Below are positions 7,443 through 16,188 of a stretch of DNA of 64,000 nucleotides, piece after piece. This DNA is from Sphingomonas sp. Leaf357. GTDB lineage: Bacteria; Pseudomonadota; Alphaproteobacteria; Sphingomonadales; Sphingomonadaceae. The stretch covers positions 1,879,398-1,943,397 of the forward strand of contig NZ_LMPM01000001.1 in NCBI RefSeq assembly GCF_001423845.1, in the 5' to 3' direction. The translations under genes were made by a program, and so were the position numbers. How positions within the stretch are numbered: position 1 is the stretch's first letter; each line of letters starts with the position of its first letter. Below the pieces are notes generated by a model. The model did not search any database. It saw nothing but the letters and a program-made list of their open reading frames with translations, and was not told the DNA's origin.

Positions 7443-7784
7443 TTACTTGCGGCCCTTACGCTCGCGACAGGAATCGGTCACCGTCTTCGAGCAATAGGGA
7501 TAGTTGGTGGTCGACGCCGTTGGCGCAGGAGCGGCCATTGGCGCAGGTGCGGCCATCGGTGCGGGCGCGGCCATCGGCGCGGGTGCGGCCATCGGCGCTG
7601 CTGCCGGCGGCGGCGGGGGTGCGTCGGCAGCCGGCGGGGGTGCCGGTGCGTCGGCCGGTGGCGGGGGCGCGTCGGCCGGCGGCGCGGGCATCGCGGCATC
7701 CGGGGCCGGCGGTGGCGGCGGCGTGGTCTGCGCGAAGGCCGGCATCGCGATCAGGGCGGCGGCGGCCATCAGAATCGTCTTCAT
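7443..7784 (-). CDS. Small secreted Pro/Ala-rich repeat protein with C-terminal Cys pair
   Basis: A 113-residue protein with signal peptide MKTILMAAAALIAMPAFAQ, then a Pro/Ala-rich region containing four copies of a PMAAPA-like hexapeptide (encoded by 18-bp tandem repeats), and a C-terminus NYPYCSKTVTDSCRERKGRK. Start ATG 7784 follows GGAGACTTCCC; the longer frame to 8129 runs through a repeat element and is unlikely. It is paralogous to 7006-7287, with a longer spacer. The spacer may let the Cys-pair tail reach across the periplasm, which is speculative. Function unknown. Confidence 0.75.
   Translation of the reverse strand: MKTILMAAAALIAMPAFAQTTPPPPPAPDAAMPAPPADAPPPPADAPAPPPAADAPPPPPAAAPMAAPAPMAAPAPMAAPAPMAAPAPTASTTNYPYCSKTVTDSCRERKGRK
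7522..7593. repeat. Four 18-bp in-frame tandem repeats
   Basis: Units at 7522-7539, 7540-7557, 7558-7575 and 7576-7593 are near-identical (GGCGCAGGTGCGGCCATC type) and encode the PMAAPA hexapeptide on the minus strand. Copy number could vary by slippage without breaking the frame. Confidence 0.85.
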
Positions 7785-7894
7785 GGGAAGTCTCCTCGAG
7801 TGTGTACCGGCTGCCCAACGCACGCGCGCACGGATCGTTTCGCTGCACGCGGATTCAACGACCTGCCGAGTTCTTGGGAAGTCTTCGACCGTTT

Positions 7895-7969
7895 GCCCCG
7901 AGCCTGTCGAAGGACTGTCCTTATTCTTGCGTCGGCAAAGACGGACGGTGCTGCGACAGGCTCGGCATG
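7895..7969. repeat. Intergenic palindromic repeat, family C (GAGCCTGTCGAAGG type)
   Basis: GCCCCGAGCCTGTCGAAGGA (from 7895) and the inverted match GGACGGTGCTGCGACAGGCTCGG (about 7943-7965) form an imperfect palindrome between phoB and the small secreted gene. The CGAGCCTGTCGAAGG core is a familiar dispersed sequence in sphingomonad intergenic DNA, from general knowledge. Confidence 0.7.
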
Positions 7970-7995
7970 GACGGAGGATCCTGGCCGGCGGCGCT

Positions 7996-8688
7996 CTAGG
8001 CCCCCGTATCCAGCGCATAGCCCGCCGAGCGCACCGTGCGGATGATGTCCGGCCGGTCCTCGCCGTTGATCGCCTTGCGCAGGCGGCGGATATGCACGTC
8101 GACCGTGCGCGCCTCGATGTCGCTGTCATGGCCCCACACCGCGTCGAGCAGGCGTTCGCGGCTGAACACCCAGCCGGGATGTTCGAGGAAATGTTTCAGC
8201 AACCGGAATTCGGTCGGCCCGAGCGGGATGAACTCGCCGCCACGGCGGACCTTGTGGCCGACCGTGTCCATCTCGAGATCGGCATAGGTGAGCTGTTCGC
8301 CCGCCAGCGCCGGCCGCACGCGGCGCAGCACCGCGCCGACGCGCGCGACGAGTTCGCGCGGGGAAAAGGGCTTGGTGACGTAATCGTCCGCGCCGGTTTC
8401 CAGCCCGCGCACCCGGTCCTCCTCCTCGCCGCGCGCCGTCAGCATGATGATCGGTACGTTCTGCGTCTCGGGGCTGCGGCGCAGGCGGCGGCAGACCTCG
8501 ATGCCGGACAGCCCCTCGACCATCCAGTCGAGCAGCACGATATCGGGCACGCGTTCGCGCGCCAGCAACAGCGCCTCCTCGCCGTCCGGCGTATGCGCGA
8601 TCTCGAAATCCTCGCGTTTGAAATGATAGACGAGCAGTTCCGCGAGCGCGGCGTCGTCTTCGACCAGCAACATCTTGGCGCGTGCCAT
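7996..8688 (-). CDS. phoB: Phosphate regulon response regulator PhoB
   Basis: A 230-residue OmpR/PhoB-class regulator. The receiver domain (1-120) has acidic pocket residues Glu10-Asp12, phosphoacceptor Asp54 (VLLDWMVEG), the MLTARGEE Thr and the TKPFSP Lys. The C-terminal winged helix (about 130-225) contains the LGPTEFRLLKHFLEHPGWVFSRERLLDAVWG recognition region. Start ATG 8688 gives the standard length; the longer frame overlaps phoU. It is last in phoR-pstSCAB-phoU-phoB and should be phosphorylated by PhoR at low phosphate, then bind Pho boxes such as the one at 14094-14122. Confidence 0.96.
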   Translation of the reverse strand: MARAKMLLVEDDAALAELLVYHFKREDFEIAHTPDGEEALLLARERVPDIVLLDWMVEGLSGIEVCRRLRRSPETQNVPIIMLTARGEEEDRVRGLETGADDYVTKPFSPRELVARVGAVLRRVRPALAGEQLTYADLEMDTVGHKVRRGGEFIPLGPTEFRLLKHFLEHPGWVFSRERLLDAVWGHDSDIEARTVDVHIRRLRKAINGEDRPDIIRTVRSAGYALDTGA

Positions 8689-8692
8689 CGGA

Positions 8693-9385
8693 TTATCCTT
8701 CGTTGATCTGGAAAGAACTGCGATCGCGCTCGGCCATGTGGGTGCCGGTCGCGGCGTAATAGACCATTTCCGCGACGTTCGTCGCATGATCGCCGACCCG
8801 TTCGAGGTTCTTGGCGATGAACAAGACGTGCGCCATCTGGCCGATGGTCTTGGGGTTCTCCATCATGTGCGTGACGAGCACCCGGAACAGGCTGTTGTAG
8901 AAATCGTCGACCTGCCGGTCGCGGTCGCACACGTCGAGCGCGGCGGTCGCGTCGCGCGCGGCGAAGGCGTCGAGCACGTCGTGGACCATCGCGATGGCGA
9001 GAGTGGCCATCGCCGGCAGCACCGACAGCGGCTCCATGTCACCCTGCACGTCGATCAGCGGCACGCGCTTGGCGATGTTCTTGGCATAGTCGCCGATCCG
9101 TTCGATCACGCCGGCGATCTTCAGCGCGGCGACCACCTCGCGCAGATCGTCGGCCATCGGCGCGCGCAACGCGATGATGCGGATCGCGAGGCTTTCGACC
9201 TGCATTTCCAGCGCGTCGATCGCCTTGTCGCCGGCAACGATCGCGGCGGCACCCTCCAGATCGTGGCGGCGCAGCGCCTCGACCGCGGCGAGGATCGCCT
9301 GTTCGGCCATCCCGCCCATCTGGGCGATCAGCGCGCGCAGATCGCCGATCTCCTCGTCGAATGCCTTTACGGTATGGGTGTTCAC
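8693..9385 (-). CDS. phoU: Phosphate signalling protein PhoU
   Basis: A 230-residue all-helical protein with two tandem PhoU domains (about 8-100 and 115-215; metal-binding-type EERIGDYAKN-like and ERVGDHATNVAE motifs are visible in the halves). PhoU links the Pst transporter to PhoR and keeps the Pho regulon off when phosphate is ample. I chose the GTG at 9385 (reads MNTHTVKAFDEEI), with AAGGA about ten bases upstream; the longer frame runs into pstB. The stop is 4 nt from the phoB start. Confidence 0.93.
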   Translation of the reverse strand: MNTHTVKAFDEEIGDLRALIAQMGGMAEQAILAAVEALRRHDLEGAAAIVAGDKAIDALEMQVESLAIRIIALRAPMADDLREVVAALKIAGVIERIGDYAKNIAKRVPLIDVQGDMEPLSVLPAMATLAIAMVHDVLDAFAARDATAALDVCDRDRQVDDFYNSLFRVLVTHMMENPKTIGQMAHVLFIAKNLERVGDHATNVAEMVYYAATGTHMAERDRSSFQINEG

Positions 9386-9417
9386 GTGCGCGGTCGTCCT
9401 TGATCTCGAAGCGGGGC

Positions 9418-10176
9418 TCAGCCGTAGCGGCCGGTGATGTAATCCTTGGTGCGTTCGGCCTGCGGATTGGTGAAGATGGTCGACGTCTCGCCATATTCGA
9501 CGAGGCTTCCGAGGTGGAAGAAGGCGGTGCGTTGCGAGACGCGCGCGGCCTGCTGCATGTTGTGCGTGACGATGACGATCGCGTAGCGGCCCTTGAGTTC
9601 GTGTATCAACTCCTCGATCCGCGCGGTGGCGATCGGATCGAGCGCGCTGCACGGCTCGTCCATCAGGATCACCTCCGGATCGACGGCGATGGCGCGGGCG
9701 ATGCAGAGCCGCTGCTGCTGGCCACCCGACAGAGCGGTGCCGCTTTCGGTCAGGCGATCCTTCACCTCTTCCCACAGGCCGGCGCGCTTCAGTGATTTTT
9801 CGACGATCCCGGCCAAGTCGGTCTTGTTGCCGGCCAGGCCGTGGATGCGTGGGCCGTAGGCGACGTTCTCGAAGATCGATTTCGGGAACGGGTTGGGTTT
9901 CTGGAACACCATGCCGACGCGCGCGCGCAACTGCACCACGTCCATGTCGGGGGCGTAGATATCCTCGTCGTCGAGGCGGATGTCACCGGAAACCCGCGCC
10001 GAGGGGATCGTGTCGTTCATGCGGTTCAGCGTGCGCAGGAAGGTGGATTTGCCGCAGCCCGACGGGCCGATGAACGCGGTGACGTGATCGCGATCGACCT
10101 CGATCGACACGTCGTCGATCGCCTGTTTCGCGCCGTAGAAGACGTTGACGTTTCGGGCGGAAATCTTGGTGGTCAT
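9418..10176 (-). CDS. pstB: Phosphate ABC transporter ATP-binding protein PstB
   Basis: A 252-residue ABC ATPase. Walker [10 protein letters not shown] is at 37-45, the signature [14 protein letters not shown] and Walker [13 protein letters not shown] follow, and the switch His is in [14 protein letters not shown]. It energises high-affinity phosphate uptake by PstCA. The PstB family is shown by [16 protein letters not shown] and the C-terminal [15 protein letters not shown] 10176 overlaps the pstA stop by 4 nt, indicating translational coupling. Confidence 0.96.
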   Translation of the reverse strand: MTTKISARNVNVFYGAKQAIDDVSIEVDRDHVTAFIGPSGCGKSTFLRTLNRMNDTIPSARVSGDIRLDDEDIYAPDMDVVQLRARVGMVFQKPNPFPKSIFENVAYGPRIHGLAGNKTDLAGIVEKSLKRAGLWEEVKDRLTESGTALSGGQQQRLCIARAIAVDPEVILMDEPCSALDPIATARIEELIHELKGRYAIVIVTHNMQQAARVSQRTAFFHLGSLVEYGETSTIFTNPQAERTKDYITGRYG

Positions 10177-11429
10177 GACCAGCGGGTCTCGAACTTGTTG
10201 CGGAGGTAGATGGCGAACCCGTTCATCGCGAGCAGGAAGACGAGCAGGACGATGATCGCGGCACTGGTCTTCTCGACGAAGCCGCGATTGACCTGATCGG
10301 ACCATAGGAAGATCTGCACCGGCAAGACGGTGGCGGGATCGGTGATGCGGTCCGGCGGGGAGACCATGAAGGCGCGCATGCCGATCATCAGGAGCGGCGC
10401 GGTTTCTCCGAGTGCCCGCGCCATGCCGATGATCGTGCCGGTCAGGATGCCGGGCAGAGCGAGCGGCAGGACGTGGTGGAAAACGACCTGGATCGGGCTG
10501 GCCCCAACCGCCAGCGCGGCGTCACGGATCGAGGGCGGGACGGACTTGATCGCGTTCCGCCCGGCGATGACGATCACCGGCATGGTCATCAGCGCCAGCG
10601 TCAGCCCGCCGACCAAGGCGGCCGAACGCGGCAAGCCGAAGGTGCCGAGGAACACCGCGAGGCCGAGCAGCCCGAAGATGATCGAGGGCACCGCGGCGAG
10701 ATTGTTGATCGACACCTCGATCAGGTCGGTCCAGCGGTTTTTGGGGGCGTATTCCTCGAGATAGAGCGCGGACAGCACACCGATCGGGAAGGCGATCAGC
10801 AACGTCACGATCATCGTAAACAGCGATCCCTTGAGCGCGCCCAAGATGCCGACCATCGTGGGATCGGTGGAGTCCGAGCCGGTGAGGAAGTTGGGGTTGA
10901 AGCCGGTGGAGATCAGGTTCCGTGCCTGCAACCGTGCGACGATCGCCTCGGCCTGCGGGGTGCCTTCAGACTTTGCGGCGAGGTCGATCGCGTCTGAGGC
11001 GGGAACCTTGATGATCGCACCGCCCTGCAGAAGCGTCGGATCGGCCTTCACCGCCGCACGTACGCGGAGCCAGGCTCCGTCGGACAGCAGCTTGAACCCG
11101 TCTTTGCCGAACTGCGCGTTGGCGGCATTGTCGGTCGCGCTCTCGATACCCGCGGCGGCGAGCGCGAAATCGGCCCCCGGACCCCTGAGACGCGCCGGGT
11201 CCAGCGTCAGGCCGGCCCGGGGAAAATCGATGCGCAGTTTCAGTTGGGTCTGCGAAAATCCTCCCAAGCCGTTGATCAGCATGGTGATCAGCAGGAAGGC
11301 GAGGAACCCCGCCGACATCACGACGGCGGCCAGCCCGAGCCAGCGGAAGCGACGTTCGGACGCGTAGCGCTTGCGGATGCGTTTCTGCATCGCGTCGGTG
11401 CGCCAATTGGTCGGAGCCCGATCAGTCAT
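10173..11429 (-). CDS. pstA: Phosphate ABC transporter permease PstA
   Basis: A 418-residue inner-membrane permease. One TM helix at about 30-55 is followed by a large periplasmic insertion (about 60-200) and then the five-helix permease core; the EAA-type loop is around [23 protein letters not shown]. The long N-terminal periplasmic insertion is larger than in E. coli PstA (about 296 residues). The start at 11429 overlaps the pstC stop by 8 nt. With PstC it forms the phosphate channel. Confidence 0.93.
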   Translation of the reverse strand: MTDRAPTNWRTDAMQKRIRKRYASERRFRWLGLAAVVMSAGFLAFLLITMLINGLGGFSQTQLKLRIDFPRAGLTLDPARLRGPGADFALAAAGIESATDNAANAQFGKDGFKLLSDGAWLRVRAAVKADPTLLQGGAIIKVPASDAIDLAAKSEGTPQAEAIVARLQARNLISTGFNPNFLTGSDSTDPTMVGILGALKGSLFTMIVTLLIAFPIGVLSALYLEEYAPKNRWTDLIEVSINNLAAVPSIIFGLLGLAVFLGTFGLPRSAALVGGLTLALMTMPVIVIAGRNAIKSVPPSIRDAALAVGASPIQVVFHHVLPLALPGILTGTIIGMARALGETAPLLMIGMRAFMVSPPDRITDPATVLPVQIFLWSDQVNRGFVEKTSAAIIVLLVFLLAMNGFAIYLRNKFETRWS

Positions 11430-12798
11430 AGGCTTCGCGATATCGTTTCACCACGCCGAGCGCGACGATGTTGAGCAGCAGGGTGATGACGAACAGGGTC
11501 AGCCCAAGCGCGAAGGCGGCGAGCGTCTTGGCGCTGTCGAACTCCGCCTCGCCGGTCAGCAGATCGACGATCTGCTTGGTCACGGTGGTGGCGCTGGCGA
11601 AGGGGTTGAGCGTCATCGTCGCGACGCCGGATGCGGCCATGACGACGATCATCGTCTCGCCGATCGCGCGGCTGATCGCGAGCAGGACGCCGCCGACCAC
11701 GCCGGGCAAGGCGGCGGGCAGCAGCACCTTGCGGATCGTCTCGGAACTGGTCGCGCCCATCGCCAGGCTGCCGTCGCGCATCGAGGCGGGCACGGCGGCG
11801 ATCGAATCGTCCGCCATCGAGGACACGAACGGGATGATCATCACGCCCATCACGAGGCCCGCCGCCAGCGCGCTTTCGGAACTGGCCCAGCTGACGCCGA
11901 TCGACACTGCGAAATCGCGCACGGCAGGCGCGACGGTCAGCGCGGCGAAATAGCCGTAGACCACGGTCGGCACGCCGGCGAGCATCTCGAGGATCGGCTT
12001 CATCCATTTGCGGACGGCGGGCGCGGCATATTGGGTGAGGTAGATCGCGCTCATCAGACCGAACGGGATCGCGACGATCATCGCGATCCCCGCGCCGATG
12101 AAGAACGTGCCCCAGAACAGCGGCACCGCGCCCAACGAAGCCCCGGGGTCTTTCGCGCCGATCACCTGTGGGCTCCAATGCGTGCCGAACAGGAAATCCG
12201 TGATCGGCACCATGCGAAAGAAGCGCGCGCTTTCAAACAGTAACGAAGCGACGATGCCGATCGTCGTGAGGATCGCGATGAGCGAAGCCGCGAGCAGCAT
12301 CAGCATAACCACGCGCTCGATCCGGCTGCGCGCGCGGAAGCCCGCCTTGACGCGGGTATAGGCCCAGGCCCCGCTGGCGAAGGCGAGCAACAGGGCGACC
12401 GCGCTGCCGATCCAATCGTAGCGCGATTGCGCGGCGACATAATAGGGCGCGAGCGTGCGGCTGAGCGGGTGGAAGGCGCCGAAACCGCGCCCCGCGCCCA
12501 GATTGCGCGCCTCGGACAGAATTGCCGCGCGTTCGAACCCCTTGGGCGGCAGCTGCTGTGCAGCGGGGGCGGTCAGCACCGCATCGGTGACGAGGGCGGG
12601 CGAGGTGAACAACCAGATCGCGAGGAACAAGGCGGCGGGCAGCAAGGTCCACAGCGCGACATAGGTGCCGTGATGCGCCGGCAGCGAACTGAACCGCATG
12701 CCATTGCTCCGCTTGAACGTCGCGGCCCGCGCGCGTGCCGCCAGCCAGCCGATCAGGGTGAGCCCGGCGATGAGGAAGAGGAGGGTGAGGGCGGACAT
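11422..12798 (-). CDS. pstC: Phosphate ABC transporter permease PstC
   Basis: A 458-residue permease, longer than E. coli PstC (about 319) because of an N-terminal extension with TM helices (1-20, 45-65) and a periplasmic segment containing LPPKGFERAAILSEARNLGAG. The core carries PIPFGLMSAIYL-like and SMRDGSLAMGATSSETIRKVLLPAALPG (EAA loop) motifs. I chose ATG 12798 (MSALTLLFLIAG), which begins with the first TM helix, over 12837, which lies in intergenic repeat DNA. It overlaps pstA. Confidence 0.93.
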   Translation of the reverse strand: MSALTLLFLIAGLTLIGWLAARARAATFKRSNGMRFSSLPAHHGTYVALWTLLPAALFLAIWLFTSPALVTDAVLTAPAAQQLPPKGFERAAILSEARNLGAGRGFGAFHPLSRTLAPYYVAAQSRYDWIGSAVALLLAFASGAWAYTRVKAGFRARSRIERVVMLMLLAASLIAILTTIGIVASLLFESARFFRMVPITDFLFGTHWSPQVIGAKDPGASLGAVPLFWGTFFIGAGIAMIVAIPFGLMSAIYLTQYAAPAVRKWMKPILEMLAGVPTVVYGYFAALTVAPAVRDFAVSIGVSWASSESALAAGLVMGVMIIPFVSSMADDSIAAVPASMRDGSLAMGATSSETIRKVLLPAALPGVVGGVLLAISRAIGETMIVVMAASGVATMTLNPFASATTVTKQIVDLLTGEAEFDSAKTLAAFALGLTLFVITLLLNIVALGVVKRYREAYD

Positions 12799-12845
12799 TA
12801 AACTGCGGCTTCCCCGGTGGGCGCCAGAGGTGCCCAAAGCCCTGC

Positions 12846-12941
12846 CATCATCCCGGACTTGATCCGGGATCCAACGCCCCGCACGTCCACCCGGAGTTGC
12901 GTTTGCGGCACGTTGGACCCCGGATCGAGTCCGGGGTGACG
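12846..12941. repeat. Palindromic repeat inside the pst operon (family D)
   Basis: CATCCCGGACTTGATCCGGG (left, about 12848-12867) and CCCCGGATCGAGTCCGGGGTGA (right, about 12918-12939) form an imperfect inverted repeat; each arm is also a small palindrome. It sits between the pstS stop and the pstC start, so it would fold in the operon mRNA. Confidence 0.75.
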
Positions 12942-12958
12942 GCTTGGGGCGGTGGATG

Positions 12959-14020
12959 TCACTTCAATTCCGCTGGTTTCAGCAGCGTGCCGGTCGCCAA
13001 CACCGCCACCGCCTGGGCCCGCACGGACGGCGGCGCGGCGATCAGGCCCTTGGCGGTGAGCGGTCCGCCCGGATTCCACAGACCGGCATAGATTTTCAGG
13101 AAATCGGCGAGCCCGGGGATTGCGCTCAGATGCGCCTTCTTCACGTAGAGATAGAGTGGCCGCGATCCGGGATAGGCAGTGTCCGCGATCGTCGCATAGG
13201 TCGGCAGGGTGCCGTTCAGCGGCACGCCGTTCACGTTGTCGCGATTCTCTTCCAGATACGAATAACCGAAGATGCCGATCGCGTTGGGGTTGGACTGCAG
13301 CTTCTGGACTATCAGATTGTCGTTCTCGCCCGCGTCGATATAGGCGCCGTCCTCGCGGATGCGGGTGCAGAGGGCGGCGTAACCGTCGTGATCCGCGTCC
13401 TTCATCGCATGTGCGCGGGGCGCGACCGCCTCGCAGCCCTTATCGAGGATCAGCTCGGTCAGGGCATCTCGCGTGCCGCTGGTCGCGGGCGGGCCGTAGA
13501 CTTGGATCGGGGTGGCGGGCAAAGCGGGGTCAACATCGGCCCAGGTGCGCGCGGTATTGGGGTTGCCGCCCGGCGACGCGGCGAGCGCCTTGTAGAGATC
13601 GGCCGGGGTCAACTGCATCTTCGGCCCGTTCTTCGCCTCGGCGAAGGCGATGCCGTCCAGCCCGATCTGGATCTCGATGATGTCGGTCACGCCGTTCTTC
13701 GCGCAGATGGCGTATTCGGACGCCTTCATCCGGCGCGAGGCATCGGCGATGTCGGGATGCCCGGCGCCAACGCCAGCGCAAAACAATTTCATCCCCGGCC
13801 CGGTGCCGGTCGATTCGATCACCGGCGCCTTGATGCCGGGCGCGGAATTGACGAACTGTTCGGCGGCGATCGTGGTGAAGGGATAGACGGTCGACGATCC
13901 CACCGCGGTGATATGATCGCGCGACCCCGCGCCGCCGCCGCTCGCCTGGTCCTCGCACGCCGCCAGCGCCAAAGCGGGTAGCGCGAGCGGGATGAGCAGG
14001 AAGGGCAACAGCCTCGGCAC
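12959..14020 (-). CDS. pstS: Phosphate-binding lipoprotein PstS
   Basis: A 353-residue periplasmic phosphate receptor. The N-terminus MPRLLPFLLIPLALPALALAAC is a lipoprotein signal with LAAC lipobox (Cys22), so it is probably membrane-anchored. Phosphate-site motifs VGSSTVYPFT (about 41-50), ESTGTGPGMKLFCAGVG, IADASRRM and PPATSGTRDALTELIL are visible. It is the first of the pst genes and has a Pho-box-like element about 74-102 bp upstream. A palindromic repeat separates it from pstC, which could raise its expression over the permease. Confidence 0.93.
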   Translation of the reverse strand: MPRLLPFLLIPLALPALALAACEDQASGGGAGSRDHITAVGSSTVYPFTTIAAEQFVNSAPGIKAPVIESTGTGPGMKLFCAGVGAGHPDIADASRRMKASEYAICAKNGVTDIIEIQIGLDGIAFAEAKNGPKMQLTPADLYKALAASPGGNPNTARTWADVDPALPATPIQVYGPPATSGTRDALTELILDKGCEAVAPRAHAMKDADHDGYAALCTRIREDGAYIDAGENDNLIVQKLQSNPNAIGIFGYSYLEENRDNVNGVPLNGTLPTYATIADTAYPGSRPLYLYVKKAHLSAIPGLADFLKIYAGLWNPGGPLTAKGLIAAPPSVRAQAVAVLATGTLLKPAELK

Positions 14021-14093
14021 GTACGAAAGTCTCCAGCGAAAGGCGACGAACGGCCCGGCGAATCCGCGCCTAGCCTGTCGCTCCTGCGGCTGT

Positions 14094-14122
14094 GTGACAG
14101 TTCGGTTGCGTTTTTATGACAG
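14094..14122 (-). promoter_or_regulatory. Pho box candidate upstream of pstS
   Basis: On the minus strand CTGTCAT (14122-14116) and CTGTCAC (14100-14094) repeat at exactly 22 bp, twice the 11-bp period of PhoB half-sites, with a degenerate unit between them. The element is 74 bp upstream of the pstS ATG and matches the known PhoB consensus half-site CTGTCAT. It is probably the PhoB-activated promoter of pstSCAB-phoUB. The rest of 14021-14219 shows no ORF. Confidence 0.75.
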
Positions 14123-14219
14123 CGGATTTGGAGCGGTGATCGGAGTTGCGTGATTTGGAGGGCGACGCTGCCTGCTCCGCACCATTCCGGGGCGGGGGGT
14201 CGATCGCGCTGACCGGCCC

Positions 14220-15413
14220 TTACCCCTTCACTCCATGCGCTGGCAGCACGATCGATACGGTCGTGCCAGTGCCGACGACGCTGGCGATATCCAGTCGGCC
14301 GCGATGCCGCTCTACGATATGCTTGACGATCGCGAGGCCGAGGCCGGTGCCGCCGCCGGCGCGGCTGCGGCCGGGATCGACGCGGTAGAAGCGTTCCGTC
14401 AGGCGGGGGATGTGTTCGCTGGGGATGCCGTCGCCCTGGTCGGCGACGCTCAGGCGCACCATGCCGGCATCCTGCCACAGCCGCACGGTGACGGGCGCAT
14501 CGGCGCGGCCATATTTGATCGCGTTGCCGACGAGGTTGTGGAGCATCTGGCTGAGCTGCACGCGGTCGCCGGTGACCGCCGACACGCCGTCGCCCAAATC
14601 CAGCACGATCCGGCCCTTGACGATCTCCGCGCGGACCTCGCCAACCAAGTCGGCGAGATCGACGGCGCGGTCGGGCAGGCGGTATTTCTCCGCTTCGATC
14701 CGGCTGAGCGAGATGAGATCCTCGACGAGCCGCTGCATCCGCCGCGCCTCGTCGTCCATGATCTTCAGGAAGCGCCCGCGCAGCGCCGCGTCCTCTCCGG
14801 CCTCGTCGCTCAGCGTTTCGATATAGCCGAGGATCGAGGCGAGCGGCGTGCGCAGTTCGTGACTGGCATTGGCGACGAAATCGACGCGCATGCGCTCGGC
14901 GGCGTAATTGCCGGTCTGGTCGATAAGGTGGACGATGCGCTGGCCTCCGGCCCCCAACGCGACGCGCATCTGCCAGCGCTGGTCGAGCGTGCCGAGCCCG
15001 ACCAGATCGATCGGCTCCGCCGTGCCCGGCGCGATCGGCCCGACCAGCCGTTCGGCAGCCGCAGGGTGGCGGATCGCGAGGCGCACGTTCTGGCCGAGGA
15101 TATGTCCGCCGAGCAAAGCGCGGGCCGGGGCGTTGGCCTGCGTCACGCGGCCCTCGGTCACGATCAGGATCGGCTCGACGATCGCCTCCAGCACATCGCC
15201 GAGATCCAGCGGCGGCGCGTCCGTGGAAGCCGGGGGCTGGTCCGGATCGACCGCGATCTCGCTCGTGCCCGCGGCCGTCAGCACCGCCGCGACGCCGCCG
15301 ATCAGCGTGACCAGAGTCGCCTGTACATCATGCCCGAGCAGGAAAACGGCGATCGCGGCCACGGCGACGAGGCCGATCGCGGTGAGCGTGCGTATGCCGA
15401 ACCCCTGAACCAT
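14220..15413 (-). CDS. phoR: Phosphate regulon sensor kinase PhoR
   Basis: A 397-residue membrane histidine kinase. Two hydrophobic segments at about 8-27 and 32-50, a PAS-like domain at about 70-165, then DHp with phospho-acceptor His185 in FVANASHELRTPL, N-box NLVGNAIKYG, G1 DQGDGIP and G2 GGTGLGLAIVKHI. The start is ATG 15413, the only one placed before the TM hairpin; the longer frame reads through the divergent gene. It is first of the Pho genes but has 199 nt before pstS and may have its own promoter. Confidence 0.92.
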   Translation of the reverse strand: MVQGFGIRTLTAIGLVAVAAIAVFLLGHDVQATLVTLIGGVAAVLTAAGTSEIAVDPDQPPASTDAPPLDLGDVLEAIVEPILIVTEGRVTQANAPARALLGGHILGQNVRLAIRHPAAAERLVGPIAPGTAEPIDLVGLGTLDQRWQMRVALGAGGQRIVHLIDQTGNYAAERMRVDFVANASHELRTPLASILGYIETLSDEAGEDAALRGRFLKIMDDEARRMQRLVEDLISLSRIEAEKYRLPDRAVDLADLVGEVRAEIVKGRIVLDLGDGVSAVTGDRVQLSQMLHNLVGNAIKYGRADAPVTVRLWQDAGMVRLSVADQGDGIPSEHIPRLTERFYRVDPGRSRAGGGTGLGLAIVKHIVERHRGRLDIASVVGTGTTVSIVLPAHGVKG

Positions 15414-15494
15414 TATGGCACGCCTTAGCGCAAACGTGCTTAACCGGGATAGGGTCGCTTGCGTGGGCCGGACGATTGTGAAAGGGCTAGGGGC

Positions 15495-15908
15495 ATGAGC
15501 GACGATGTTCCTCCCCTGCCGGCCGAAGAGATGCCCGCGCCCGGCGCGCTCGGGCGTCGCGCGCTGATGCTCGGCGCGGTGGGGGCGTCGGCGATCATCT
15601 CGATCCGCCCGGCGCTCGCGCAGACCAATGCGTCGGTGATGGCGTGCGAGATCCCGGTGCCGGATGCCGGCCGTGCAGGATCGGCGATCGCCGCCGATGG
15701 ATCGGTCGTGCCGCGCGGAACGCCGGGATCGTTCGCCGCCAATGGCCGCGTGTTCAAGGCCGCCGACGTCAAGCGCGCGATGTCCGGTGGGCAATTGCCG
15801 GGCACCGATTACGAAACTAACCGCGCGTATATGAGCTACATCCGCAAGCTGCAGTCGGGCACCAGCGGCTTCACCTGCTTCGCCTCGCTGCAGATGCCGC
15901 GCGGCTGA
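15495..15908 (+). CDS. Tat-type secreted protein of the HPr-rel-A locus (possible substrate)
   Basis: A 137-residue protein with a twin-arginine-like signal (GRRALMLGAVGASAII, Arg21-Arg22, likely cleaved after Ala42 in PALA-Q). The mature part has two Cys (51 and 128), a Gly/Pro-rich middle (PRGTPGSFAANGRVF) and TDYETNRAYMSYIRKLQSGTSGF near the end. I recognise no domain. It starts at ATG 15495 and its stop is 4 nt before the PqqD-like gene, which continues into kinase and nucleotidyltransferase genes with overlaps. By position it is the likeliest substrate or partner of that system, but this is inference. Confidence 0.72.
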   Translation: MSDDVPPLPAEEMPAPGALGRRALMLGAVGASAIISIRPALAQTNASVMACEIPVPDAGRAGSAIAADGSVVPRGTPGSFAANGRVFKAADVKRAMSGGQLPGTDYETNRAYMSYIRKLQSGTSGFTCFASLQMPRG

Positions 15909-15912
15909 GGCT

Positions 15913-16188
15913 TTGGCCGATCCGCTGTTCCGCAGCGTCCGCGTGGAGACGCTGCGCATCGATTGGCTCGACGATTTCACGCTGATCTATCACCGTGCAT
16001 CGGGCATCACTCACCTGTTGAACGCGCCCGCGCCGGAGATCCTGGCGACATTGGGCGAAGCGGGCATGACGCTGGCGGAACTGACCGACACTCTGGCGGC
16101 ACAGTTCGATCTGCCCGATCTGGATGCGGGCGCGCTGGCCGCGCGGCTCGACGAACTGGTGTCGGCCGGTCTGGTCGTCGCCGCATGA
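15913..16188 (+). CDS. HPr-rel-A system PqqD-family peptide chaperone
   Basis: A 91-residue PqqD-like winged-helix protein (RiPP recognition element fold). Visible features are LRIDWLDDFTLIYHRASGITHLLNAPAPEILATLG and ALAARLDELVSAGLVV, the pattern of PqqD-type chaperones which present peptide substrates to modifying enzymes. It uses a TTG start at 15913, 4 nt after the preceding stop, and its TGA overlaps the kinase ATG. Family databases name this type HPr-rel-A system PqqD; the substrate is unknown. Confidence 0.85.
   Translation: MADPLFRSVRVETLRIDWLDDFTLIYHRASGITHLLNAPAPEILATLGEAGMTLAELTDTLAAQFDLPDLDAGALAARLDELVSAGLVVAA

Noticed and set aside
7522..7593. CRISPR-like tandem repeat
   Set aside because: Units are 18 bp and directly adjacent without spacers, and they code for an in-frame hexapeptide.
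11371..13981. Long plus-strand frames opposite pstC and pstS
   Set aside because: Low-complexity His/Arg/Asp-rich products opposite the clearly coding Pst genes; shadows.
14220..15980. 586-residue version of PhoR reaching 15980
   Set aside because: The extension overlaps the divergent Tat-protein and PqqD genes and begins before the TM hairpin; the 397-residue form from 15413 fits PhoR.
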